A DNA stretch of 64,000 nucleotides. Origin: Mycoplasma yeatsii GM274B (lineage in GTDB: Bacteria > Bacillota_I > Bacilli_A > Mycoplasmatales > Mycoplasmataceae). Both the position numbers and the translations under genes were made by a program. The notes beneath the pieces are model-generated. The model made no database searches and was not told the DNA's origin. It saw nothing but the letters and a program-made list of their open reading frames with translations. Positions 55,150 to 64,000 of the stretch are shown piece after piece (position 1 is the first letter of the stretch; the number at the start of each line of letters is the position of its first letter). The stretch covers positions 1 to 64,000 of the forward strand of contig NZ_CP007520.1 in assembly GCF_000875755.1 (NCBI RefSeq), written 5' to 3'.

Positions 55150-57123
55150 ATGGAAAAAAATAAAAATGAACTAAGAGATAAATTATCGACTAAATTAATG
55201 ATTAATATCTTTTGCTTTGTATTATGGCCTTTAACTTCGTTTTTACTTCTAACAATTATTATGATAGTTGTTAAAGAAAAAAGCTTTTCTGCAATTGTAG
55301 GATGACTTACTTCTAAAAGAAATGTTATTACTGACTTTTTTAATTTCTGAACAACTAACAGTTCTCATAGAAATTGAACCATTGTAATCATAGTAGGTGG
55401 AATATTTGTATTTCTTACGTATTTTAATCATCAAAAATGATGAGAAAAAATAAAAAAGAAAGTTTTCAAAAATAAAGATCTTACTAAAAACAATTGAGAA
55501 TACAACCAATTCACTAAAGACGGTGATTTTAGAGCATTTAAAGACAAGTTTAAAGCTGGAGAACCTAACTTTAGTTTAGGTATGTTGAATATTAAAGGTA
55601 AAAAACACTATTTGGTAAACAACACTGATTCTCACGCAATTGTTTTAGGAATTTCTGGAAGCAAGAAAACTGAAAAAATTGTTATACCTAACATTTGATA
55701 TAATGCAACATTACCTAATGAGAAAAAGCCAAATATGGTAATTACCGATCCTAAAAAACAAATACTATCTAGAACTGGAAAAATGTTTTTAGAAAACGGT
55801 TATAACATTAAAGTTTTCGATTTTGATGATTCACTAAAATCTTTATATTGAAATCCTTTAGAGCAAATATGAAAAACTCTACATTCAAAACCTAAAGAAC
55901 AATTAGATGAATTTGATTATGGTAAAGCTTATGACAAAATCATCGAACTAGTTGAAATGCTTCCTTGAACTAATGAAGAAAATTCAATGTGAGAGCAAAA
56001 TGCTAAAAATATTCTTATTTTGCTTTTAAAATTCTTTTTACTATATAGCTTAGAAGAAGAAACATTTACTTTACAACATTACACTATAGCTAATTTAATT
56101 CCTACATTAAGTACTGATTTTATTAAAAATGGTAAATGAATTGAAATAGCACAAGAAAATCAAAAAAATAACCAATATTGATTTGATTTGTGTGCTGAAC
56201 AGAAACCTTTTATAGATATCGTTCCTGAAACGTTATCTGGTATTTTAACTAATGCTACTAAGGCTATAAACTCCTTTTCTCAAAATATTAGTATTAAAAA
56301 AATTACCAGCAATATAACATTTCGCGTTAAAGAAGTTGTTAGAGATGAGTCTAAACCGTATGTGATATTTATTTGTTTTCCTGATCACAAAAACATTTAT
56401 AACTTTTTGATGAATATGTTGATTACTCAAATCTATCAAGAAGCAGTTGATTATGCAAATACTTTACCAAAGCAAAAGTTAAAAAGAATGTTGCAATTTT
56501 ATTTAGAAGAGTTCAACTCATTATTATTACCGCAAATCCCGGATTGGATGGCGATTTCAAGAAGTAGAAATGTATTCTTTATGTTGATTATTCAAAGTTA
56601 CGAACAGTTACAAAAATACGTTTCTAAAGGTAGAGATTATAGAGCTATTAAAGCACAAGCTAGACTCAACTTCTTATTAGAAACTAACTCTGAAGAAACT
56701 TTAAAATCTTTTTCGCAATCATTAGGAGAAAAAATTGTTAAAAAACAATCTATTTCTGAGAGTGAAAACCGCACTTCAACAACAATTAGTGAACAAAAGG
56801 AATTAATAATGAGTGTTAGTGACTTAAAGTATAAAAACCCTGATATGACAATTATTACTTCTGGTGGAAGTAAACCTATTGCAATTAAATTAACGCCTGC
56901 TTATGAATATTTACCCAATGATGAATATATTCATCCTATAACTAATAAGCCGAATGTTGTTGTTGAAAAAGTATGAGATTTTAGCGCTATGAAAGAATCT
57001 GAATTGGATAACGTTGAATTACAAAAACTTGTTCAACATCAAGTAACTGAACAACGCGAACAACAATTAAAAATAGAACTAGAAAAAGCACGAAAAGCAG
57101 GAAGCTTACACTGTAAACAATAA
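55150..57123 (+). CDS. VirD4/TraG-type coupling ATPase
   Basis: The 657-residue protein has two N-terminal membrane segments (about 20-45 and 75-95) and then a cytoplasmic motor domain. It has a P-loop region VLGISGSKKTEKIVIPN (167-174 is GISGSKKT), DPKKQILSRTG, and a Walker B-like QFYLEEFNSLLLP followed by SRSRNVFFMLIIQSYEQL, the pattern of type IV coupling proteins. These hand the relaxase-DNA complex to the secretion channel. The P-loop has Lys where Gly is usual before Lys-Thr. More than ten TGA tryptophans split it under the standard code. The C-terminus is helical, with EQREQQLKIELEKARK. Confidence 0.85.
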
Positions 57124-57138
57124 AAAGGAGTTGATTAT

Positions 57139-57600
57139 ATGAATAGCAAAAAAATAACAATTAAAGAAATTAGATATTTATATTCTAAAGATTATGGGTT
57201 ATGAGTCGATGACTTAGATATAAAGCAATATCTTAAAAACTTTAATTCTCATTTTGAGTATTTACATATTGATGAGTGAGAATTGAAACACAAAGTAGTC
57301 ACAAGAATACTTTCTAAATTACCTGAGCTAGGAGAAACTTGATTAGAACAAAAAATCAAAAAGATTTTGTTTGAAAAAGATGAAAGTTTTGATTCAAGTT
57401 CTAAAAGCTTTCGAGCATTAGAAAAAGTTATTGATATTTTAAATGACAAATCTGCTGAAGAATTGGATGAATTTGCTAAAAAAGATAAATCCAAATCAAC
57501 GTATAAACAATGATTAGCTGAACAAGAATATGATTTAAAAATTCAATGAAAAGAAAATTTGTTACAAGAGTTTATTAATGCTGAAATTGACTATTTATAA
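57139..57600 (+). CDS. Hypothetical soluble protein of the element
   Basis: The 153-residue acidic, helical protein (MNSKKITIKEIRYLYSKDYG...) has no membrane segment and no motif I recognise. Ribosome binding site AAAGGAG at 57124-57130. It lies between the coupling ATPase and SSB with short gaps on both sides, so it is part of the transfer operon. DNA processing or T4SS accessory functions are possible. Confidence 0.7.
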
Positions 57601-57624
57601 AGTTATTAAAAAGGAGAAAAAATT

Positions 57625-58038
57625 ATGAATCAAGTTATTTTAATTGGTCGTCTAGTAAGAGATGAATTTTATGAAAAAGAATTCGATAAACAAAACAACG
57701 AAAAAGGTAAATTACTTAAATTTACTTTAGCAACACTTGAAAGTAGAGAAATTAAAACTCAATTTATAGAAGTTACTTGTTATGACAAGTTAGCTGAAAT
57801 TACAAAAGAACATTTAAAAAAAGGAGATCTGATTTCTTTAATTGGAGTTGCTCAAAATAACGTATTTAAAACTAAAGATGATAAACAAACTTCTAAATTA
57901 GAAATTATTGCTAACAGAATTAAATTCTTAGCTAAAGCTGAAACAATTAACGAGCTAAAACACTATAAACAACTAGCTCAAGAACAACAACAAGCTATTC
58001 AAGAAATTAATTCAATGTTAGATGAACAATACAAATAG
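57625..58038 (+). CDS. ssb: Single-stranded DNA-binding protein
   Basis: The 137-residue protein has the OB-fold start MNQVILIGRLVRD, a middle FIEVTCYDKLAEITKEHLKKGDLISLIG and strand LEIIANRIKFL, which is the SSB plan. The usual acidic tail ending in Pro-Phe is missing; it ends SMLDEQYK after a Gln-rich helix. Conjugative elements often carry their own SSB to cover the transferred strand. Ribosome binding site AAAAGGAG. The next gene begins one base after its stop. Confidence 0.88.
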   Translation: MNQVILIGRLVRDEFYEKEFDKQNNEKGKLLKFTLATLESREIKTQFIEVTCYDKLAEITKEHLKKGDLISLIGVAQNNVFKTKDDKQTSKLEIIANRIKFLAKAETINELKHYKQLAQEQQQAIQEINSMLDEQYK

Positions 58039-58039
58039 T

Positions 58040-58561
58040 ATGAAAACATTTGCAATTATATTTCTTATTGTTGTTGCTGGAATGCTTGTACATATTTTAT
58101 ATTCTGTTGTTCACGTATTTATATTGTCTTTTAGATCTAGTAAACAAATCAAACGAGCTAAAACAACAGTTGATGAACAACAAGAGAAAACAGGAAACAA
58201 TGAAAAAAATAATATTAAGAAAATTAAATGAAAAACTACTTTAAATTATTGTTTCTTTATATTTTTTAAATATTTATTCATACCTTTATCTATCTTATAT
58301 GTTTTAGTATTTTTCATTCTTTTTTCATATATTTGATTCTCGTATGAAGAAATATCAACTAATAAAATATTCTTATTTATTTTAGGTGTATTGTTTGTTG
58401 TTATTTTTCTATTCGTGATTCTTAAAGAAATTTACAAAGATATAAAGTCTTGAGAAATAAAAATTAAGAAAACAAAACTTTTGTACAATAAGCGTCAAAA
58501 AGCTTTAAATGAAGCAATTAGTAGAAATAGAAACCTACAAAATAAAAAGGAGAACGGATAA
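58040..58561 (+). CDS. Membrane protein of the element
   Basis: The 173-residue protein has one N-terminal membrane segment (FAIIFLIVVAGMLVHILYSVV), a basic loop, two more segments (YCFFIFFKYLFIPLSILYVL; FLFILGVLFVVIFLFVILK) and a charged tail. The ATG at 58040 directly follows the ssb stop; an in-frame ATG at 58022 inside ssb is possible. It overlaps the next start by one base. In plan it is like the protein at 54204. Not recognised; probably part of the transfer channel. Confidence 0.65.
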
Positions 58562-58773
58562 TGGACGATTTTTTAACAGTTAATGAATATATCGAACAAA
58601 ACGATATTAAAAACATAGAAATATTATTTTTAGATGAAGAAGAGTTAGATGATTTTTTAAATGATCCTAGTGTTTCAAAACTAGCATTAACAAGAAATGA
58701 AAAAACTGGAAAAGTAGACGATTTTTTCGTACAAAAGTCTTACAGATATATATTGATTAGAGTTAAGGAATAA
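58561..58773 (+). CDS. Small acidic protein of the element
   Basis: The 70-residue protein (MDDFLTVNEYIEQNDIKNIE...) is acidic, without membrane segment or known motif. Its ATG overlaps the stop of the preceding gene (TAATG) and the ribosome binding site AAAAGGAG lies in that gene, so the two are translationally coupled. Confidence 0.7.
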   Translation: MDDFLTVNEYIEQNDIKNIEILFLDEEELDDFLNDPSVSKLALTRNEKTGKVDDFFVQKSYRYILIRVKE

Positions 58774-58789
58774 AACTGGAGTAATTAAT

Positions 58790-58996
58790 ATGCTCAATAT
58801 AATTGTAATTATTGTTATCGTACTTCTTTTACTGACAATGTTAGGTTTACTTGTATGAATACTTATAGATTTTATTAAGTACTGAAAATTTAGAAAAATC
58901 ATTAAACAAGCTGTTATTGAATATAAAATTGAAAGTTTATTTCACAAAATACTAAGCAAAGATATTGAAAATAACAAATCAAATGATAACGAATAA
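58790..58996 (+). CDS. Small single-pass membrane protein of the element
   Basis: The 68-residue protein has an N-terminal hydrophobic segment (IIVIIVIVLLLLTMLGLLVW) followed by a charged helical tail. It starts 16 bases after the previous gene with a GGAG ribosome binding site. Two TGA codons interrupt it under the standard code. Function unknown. Confidence 0.65.
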
Positions 58997-59013
58997 ACAA
59001 AGGAGAAATGATT

Positions 59014-61299
59014 ATGATAAATGATAATCCTATTTTAAATATAGACTATATAGAAAACGGAGATATAAAGCAATTTGCAGGAATTTCTCTTTCTAATTGA
59101 AAAGAATATAGAAAACAAAACAAAGACAGCAAAATTGAAGTTAAGTCTTGATCTGTATGACAAACTCCTGTTGAAGAACTTCGTGAGAGATATCAACAAG
59201 TTGCTAAGCAATATTTTGATTCTGAAAAAGTTGAAAATAATGAATCTAACCAAGTTGAAGAAACTGAAGAAAAACAAGAAACTGAAATTCCTGGTATTGT
59301 CTGAACAAATATAGAAAAGAATGATCAAGATAATTCAAAACTTGATGAAACCAATCCTAAAATTGATTGAATTTTGAAATCACAAGAACAACAAAAAGTT
59401 GATGAAGCTACTCAAGAAATACCTGATAGAAAAAAAGCAGTTTATAATACTGATTTCACTGAGTGTTTAGAAATCGGTTGATTCACAAATTCTGATGGTC
59501 AAATTCAAATAGAAGAGTTTGCTGATCAAGTTGCTAAAGTTCCGAAAGAACTTCCAAAACAAATCACAAGTTTACAATGAGCTTTTTATAGAAATGACAA
59601 TACTGAAATAGACGGTATACAATACTGAGATACTTCAAATGTAATAAGTATGAATAGTGTATTCCGTCGTGCATATTATTTCAACCAAGATATTTCATCT
59701 TGAGATACTTCTAAAGTAACTGATATGAATTATATGTTCGAACAAGCCGAATCATTCAATCAACCTTTAAACAATTGAGATACTTCAAATGTAACTAGTA
59801 TGAGCAATATGTTTTGTTTTGCTTATGACTTCAATCAACCTTTAAGCAAATGAAACGTATCTAAAGTTGAAGAAATGTATTCTATGTTTTTTAATACAAA
59901 AAGCTTCAACCAAGATATCTCATCTTGAAACACTTCCAACGTAACTAATATGGGTAATATGTTTGCTTATGCAAATAAATTTAATCAAGACTTATCTAAT
60001 TGAGATGTATATAAAGTTGAAGATTTTGAAAACTTTAATAATAAAAATAGTGCTATAAATGAAGAATTCTTACCTAAATTCGGAATTATTAAACAACAAG
60101 AAAACTTAGAAAAAGATGCTGCTGAACAAGAAAATATAAATCTTAATGAAGCTGATGAAGAGATATTTAATACTCTTGAAGAAATAGTAGAATTAAAACT
60201 TCAACAAAACGAATTAAAACAAATTCAAAATGAGTTAAGTGAAAAACTTGATGAACAAATCAAAAATGCTCAAGAAAGTTTAGAAGAAGTTAAACGACCT
60301 GTTCAAAAACAAGAGTTAACTTTTGAAAACAAAATTAGCGATATCGTCAAAAGAGTTGATGATAAGCTCGATGAATTTGTAAGAGATCCTGAGCAATTAG
60401 CTAACTATTTAGAATTTGCAACTAATATTAGAAATAAATATACTGCAAGAAATATTGCTATGGTTCATAAACAATTTTCAGGAGCTACAATTCTAAAATC
60501 ATTTACTGATTGAAAAACTGAAAAAATTGCAATTAAAAAAGGTTCAAAAGCACTTAAGATTTTGCAACCTGTAACTGATAAATTTGTTGAAATTAATGGA
60601 GAAAAGATTTTTAAAAAACAATGAACCGATGAAGTTAAACAAAAAATCAAAAAGAAAGAATTAAAAGTTGATGAAGCAATTAAAGGGTTTAAATTAGCTA
60701 ATACATTTGATATTAGTCAAACTACTTTAACTAAAGAGCGATATCCTAAAAATTACTTTGCTACTTTTATAAAAGCTGAACCTGAAAATGAACAATATCA
60801 TCAACAGTTATTTAGTGATTTAAAACAATTTTTAGAAACTAAAAACATTCCTGTTTATGAAACTGAAGCATTAGGACAAGTAAAAGGTTTTACTGATCAT
60901 AAGTCAATTTATTTAAATGAACATAACTCAACTAAACAAAATGTTAAAACTCTTTTTCACGAATATGGACATATGAAATTCAAACATTCTTATGAAGACA
61001 CTTCTCGTTCTGAGTGTGAATATCAAGCTGAAATGATAAGTCTGGTATTCTGTAAGAAATTTAACATTGAAACTGAAAATTATAACCTAGATTATATAAA
61101 AAGTTGAATTAAAAAGACAACTCAAAAAGATAGAATAGATTGAATTAAACCTGTTGTTAATGTTGCTAGAGAAATTAATGATGAAATCGAATTGTTCTTA
61201 AAACAACAACTTGAAGCTAAAGAAAAACAAGAACAAGAAAAAAAGCAACAAGAACAGTTGCAACAAGAGCAAGAAAAAAAGCGACAGGAACTTCAATAA
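59014..61299 (+). CDS. PARCEL repeats fused to an ArdC-like region and an HEYGH metallopeptidase
   Basis: The 761-residue protein has no signal peptide or membrane segment. Order: acidic N-terminal part (1-150), PARCEL leader (KVPKELPKQITSLQWAFY), five PARCEL repeats (about 205-330, e.g. WDTSKVTDMNYMFEQAESFN), a coiled coil (about 370-450), an ArdC/DUF1738-like DNA-binding region (ARNIAMVHKQFSGATILKS and KTEKIAIKKGSKALKILQP, about 475-515), and a metallopeptidase with HEYGH at 649-653 and SECEYQAEMISL behind it, then a Gln/Glu/Lys tail. ArdC-like proteins protect incoming DNA from restriction and are known on plasmids. Start at 59014 has AGGAG 8 bases upstream. A TAA at 61297 may be a recent stop: the frame continues 15 codons to end KAFPF. 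Confidence 0.85.
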
Positions 61300-61557
61300 C
61301 AACAAGAAACTCAAAATAAACATACTCAAAAAGCATTTCCGTTTTAAATGAGTTGATAGTTATGAGTTGAAAATTTAAAAGAAAAACAAATTAAAAATGA
61401 TATTTAACTAATAAATTAGTGTCGGTATTTGCAAAAGGTTAAGAGATAAAAATATCTAATTTATTTAGTTAAAATATATTGTTTTTGACTTCAACACTAC
61501 CTGATTGAAATTAGTTAGTGTGATAGAATTATAGTAGTTATAAAGGAAGTGTATTTT
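61300..61557 (+). other. Gap with the promoter of the element lipoprotein
   Basis: 258 bases. The first 48 are the in-frame continuation of the fusion protein beyond its TAA. GTCGGTATTTGC at 61421-61432 is the reverse complement of a sequence at 63342-63353. An extended -10 TGATAGAAT (61521-61529) lies about 29 bases before the lipoprotein ATG; TTGAAA upstream is a poor -35 at short spacing. Confidence 0.5.
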
Positions 61558-63084
61558 ATGAAAAAATTATTAACTATTATTAGTTCAAGTTTAGTTGTAA
61601 CTGCTCCGATTTTAACTGTTACAAGTTGCCGATTATTTAGTAACTATAAAATTCCAAAAGATCCTAATCATACTCAAAATCCTGATTATGATGATCCGAT
61701 TGATAATGGTAACAATAACAGTGAAAAAGTTACAAGTTTTGAATATGAAGATGTAAAATACACTATTTTTGAAGAAGATACTGCTAATCCAAGCAATGTT
61801 TATTATGCTAATCAAGTTTTAGTTGATGAAGCTAATGAATTCAAATCATTAATTCCAAATGCTGATGATTATAAAATAGAAGATTTAGCAGGTTTAGAAT
61901 TATTTCCTACAATTGCATTACTAAGTCAATATATTAGAAGTTTAGAACACTTTAATGTTGATGAACCTATAAAAAGTCACTTTATGTTTAAAGATAAAGA
62001 TTATAAGACTTATATTAACTCAACAACTCATCACAAATTAGTTAAACAGGTTTTAGATATTGTTAATCAACAAAAAGAATTAAAAGCAATGATTAACGAT
62101 ACTAATGTGAAATTTTCAATTTCAAGTAAAAGAGATTTTTCTATAGATTCTGTTAGAAGACAACTAGGTCTTCCTGAAGATCCGGAAAGAGATGACAGTA
62201 AACTTTGGGGTATTTCATCAAAAAAACTTAATGATGACGGTTCTTGAACTGGTAGATATAATTGAGAAGAAATACCTTTTCATAAAAATAATAAATTAAA
62301 TAATCGTTTATACAATTTTGGTGAAAAAGAATTAACAATTGTTCCAACTGGTCTTTGATACTACAATAGAATTGTTGATTTTAATGGTAATTTTGACAAT
62401 GATTTATTTTTATCTAAAGAATTCTTTGAAAAAAATACTGATAAATATGATCCAAACAAAATGAGATTAGTTGGTGATTATTTTGATCAAATACTAAGAA
62501 ATAAAATTAAAGTTTACGCAATGCAAAAATCTCAACTAGACTTATTATTAGCATTTTTAGAACTTCAACAAGCTTTAACTGATGGTAGATTGATTAGTGA
62601 TGAGAATAAAACTTTAAAAGAACAATTCAAATCATCAGGAATAACAACTAAAATTGATAATTTTCAAGATAAAGTTTTAGAATATCTAAAAGTAAAACAA
62701 TTAGTAGGATTTACTTTATCTGATGATATGAGTAATGATGTAAGCTTACAACTATTTCCTGGCACTAGTTTTTATGAAAACTATGAAACCGATTTCCGAG
62801 CAACCTATAGATTTGCTTGAAATCAATATCATAAAGTTGTCCAACCTTTAATTAGTGGAATTAAAAGTTATGATATTGCTGAAAATGACTTTGAAACTAA
62901 GTTTAAAAAACACACAAATGAACATTCTAAGCATTACAAATTCATTTGAGCAAACATTAATCATGTTGATAAATTAGACGCTCCACACGTAATAACTAAA
63001 CAACTAGCTGAAACTAGATTCAACAACTTTGTTAACTACTATAAAAATCAATTTAATTGAAAATTTATTAAAATCGATGAATAG
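61558..63084 (+). CDS. Element-encoded lipoprotein
   Basis: The 508-residue product has a lipoprotein signal (MKKLLTIISSSLVV..., lipobox TVTSC with Cys 23), an Asn/Asp-rich spacer, and a large mature domain with no motif I recognise (LGLPEDPERDDSKLWG, LTIVPTGLWYYNRIVDF). It would be displayed on the outer membrane face. Conjugative elements often carry such surface proteins for mating-pair contact or exclusion of a second element; which applies here is unknown. The ATG at 61558 begins the signal peptide and follows AAAGGAAG; a GTG three codons earlier is less likely. Confidence 0.8.
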
Positions 63085-63095
63085 GAGATGATTTT

Positions 63096-63314
63096 ATGAG
63101 TAAAAGAAGAAGCTGAGATTCATCTAAAGATTTTTATGAAAATTGTGATGAATTCACTAAACAATTCTGACTTGGTGCTGATGAAGAATATCGTAATTCG
63201 CCTGAATATATCCCTGGAACAAGAATAGTTCCGGATAATTATGACGGGTTCGAAGAAGATCTTCAAGCTTGACTAGAAGAACAAGAAGAATTAGCTAAAC
63301 AACAAAATAAATAA
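63096..63314 (+). CDS. Small acidic protein of the element
   Basis: The 72-residue protein (MSKRRSWDSSKDFYENCDEF...) is acidic with several TGA tryptophans and no membrane segment. The AGGAG ribosome binding site (63086-63090 region) overlaps the lipoprotein stop, so the two genes are one unit, closed by the hairpin that follows. Confidence 0.65.
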
Positions 63315-63340
63315 ACACTCTTAACCGATAAATTAAACTA

Positions 63341-63386
63341 AGCAAATACCGACTTATAAAAAGTAAGTTAGTATTTGCTTTTTTAC
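63341..63386 (+). terminator. Terminator inside the element
   Basis: AGCAAATAC / GTATTTGCT with an inner partial stem, followed by six T. It separates the lipoprotein unit from the next genes. Confidence 0.75.
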
Positions 63387-63407
63387 TTTTAGAAAGGAAG
63401 TGATTCA

Positions 63408-63629
63408 ATGGAGTTAGGTTTTGTAATTATTACAATCATATTCTCATCACTTATAGCAATTCTAAGCTTAGTATTGTTATCAACTGAATATAAAGAATGT
63501 TTTAGTAGAAACAAACTCACAAGAACTAAAGCTAGATCGGTTTTTAAATGGCCTTGAATAACAACCTTAGCAATTCTAGTTCTTAGTGTGTGATTGATTC
63601 TTATAATGGTAGGAGTCTATATTATTTAA
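63408..63629 (+). CDS. Small two-segment membrane protein of the element
   Basis: The 73-residue protein has two hydrophobic segments (FVIITIIFSSLIAILSLVLL and ITTLAILVLSVWLILIMVGV) separated by a basic loop. Ribosome binding site AGAAAGGAAG. It precedes the pilin-like gene. Likely part of the transfer channel by position. Confidence 0.65.
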
Positions 63630-63649
63630 AAATAAAAGGAGAAATAATT

Positions 63650-63991
63650 ATGTTATATACAATAAAAAATATCGTGTTGATGAATGCGTCTGGACAAGGA
63701 AAAGACGGTGCAGAAGCTATAGTAGAAGTTTCTAACTTAATATTAAAATATATGGCTATAGGGTTTGGTGCTGCTGCCGGAGCTCTTGCTTTTATTACAG
63801 GAATTTTAGCTCTTTGAGCTATGTTTAAAGCTTCTAAAGCAACTGGTGAAGAAGCGCGTCAAGAAGAATTTAAAAAAGTTAAGCTTTCAGCTATTTTCTT
63901 AATGGCTCTTTTAGGATTCTGGGGGTTCATTTCTGCAGTTGTAGGAATTGTTCAAGCTGTTGCTCAAGCGGCATTAACATATTCATCATAA
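63650..63991 (+). CDS. Small two-segment membrane protein, VirB2/pilin-like plan
   Basis: The 113-residue protein has two long hydrophobic segments (YMAIGFGAAAGALAFITGIL and LSAIFLMALLGFWGFISAVV) rich in Gly and Ala, joined by a short basic loop (KASKATGEEARQEEFKK). This size and topology recall VirB2/TrbC-type subunits of type IV secretion systems, but the similarity is in plan only. An AAAGGAGAAA ribosome binding site at 63992-64000 announces the next gene beyond the window. Confidence 0.6.
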
Positions 63992-64000
63992 AAGGAGAAA

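Larger units (their letters stand above)
50500..64000 (+). mobile_element. Integrative/conjugative element, left part (continues past the window)
   Basis: About 13.5 kb of closely spaced same-strand genes includes a MobP-like relaxase, a VirD4/TraG-type coupling ATPase, SSB, a C5-MTase-like protein, an ArdC-like anti-restriction protein, a lipoprotein and many small membrane proteins. No integrase or VirB4 is inside the window, so the element must extend beyond 64000. The left edge is placed between the terminator at 50492 and the first structured leader, without a recognised attachment site; it could be off by some hundred bases. Confidence 0.75.

Noticed and set aside
59035..59328. Frames on both strands over the start of the fusion protein
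   Set aside because: They are antisense or shifted readings of the real gene, which has the ribosome binding site and recognisable domains in the other frame.

Overview
The window starts exactly at the dnaA start codon and is very AT-rich. Almost every long gene is intact only if TGA is read as tryptophan (genetic code 4). With the gene order dnaA-dnaN-rnmV-rsmA-(MATE)-gyrB-gyrA, the lipoproteins with a short signal peptide, and the PARCEL/DUF285 repeat proteins, this points to a Mollicute of the Mycoplasma mycoides/capricolum group. The exact species cannot be fixed from sequence reading alone. All coordinates below use code 4. I saw no tRNA, rRNA or CRISPR array.

Layout. 1-10218: origin region and core genes on the + strand (replication initiator, sliding clamp, RNase M5, 16S dimethyltransferase, MATE transporter, gyrase). 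10298-11055: a repeat-containing surface lipoprotein behind a promoter whose spacer holds a 15-A tract. 11120-19286: a defence/accessory block with a lone SNF2-like helicase (-), an AbiE type IV toxin-antitoxin locus with two antitoxin copies, a DUF4143 ATPase, and a C5 DNA methyltransferase with an 11-G tract followed by a probable restriction endonuclease. 19292-26445: housekeeping genes (TatD, azoreductase, alcohol dehydrogenase, mnmE, an MFS carrier) and two related lipoproteins. 26820-28358: an ABC-F ATPase. 29007-34846: a five-gene minus-strand operon (ABC permease, ATPase, lipoprotein, two anchored proteins) of unknown job. 35140-45787: a PARCEL protein, a second TatD, a glpQ-MFS-hydrolase operon, an ECF S component, serS, a split chromate transporter and rsmE. 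45829-50444: a family of membrane-anchored coiled-coil proteins, one fused to PARCEL repeats and one frameshifted.

50500 to the end of the window: the left part of an integrative/conjugative element, all on the + strand and continuing past 64000. It carries a winged-helix protein behind a structured leader, a hairpin-rich region just before a MobP-like relaxase (candidate oriT), a C5-MTase-like protein, a VirD4/TraG-type coupling ATPase, SSB, several small membrane proteins, a lipoprotein, and a 761-residue protein that joins PARCEL surface-type repeats to an ArdC-like anti-restriction region and an HEYGH metallopeptidase.

The most unusual things are the PARCEL-ArdC-metallopeptidase fusion on the conjugative element, the two homopolymer switches (A15 promoter, G11 methyltransferase), and a palindromic operator shared by both AbiE antitoxin genes and the neighbouring ATPase.
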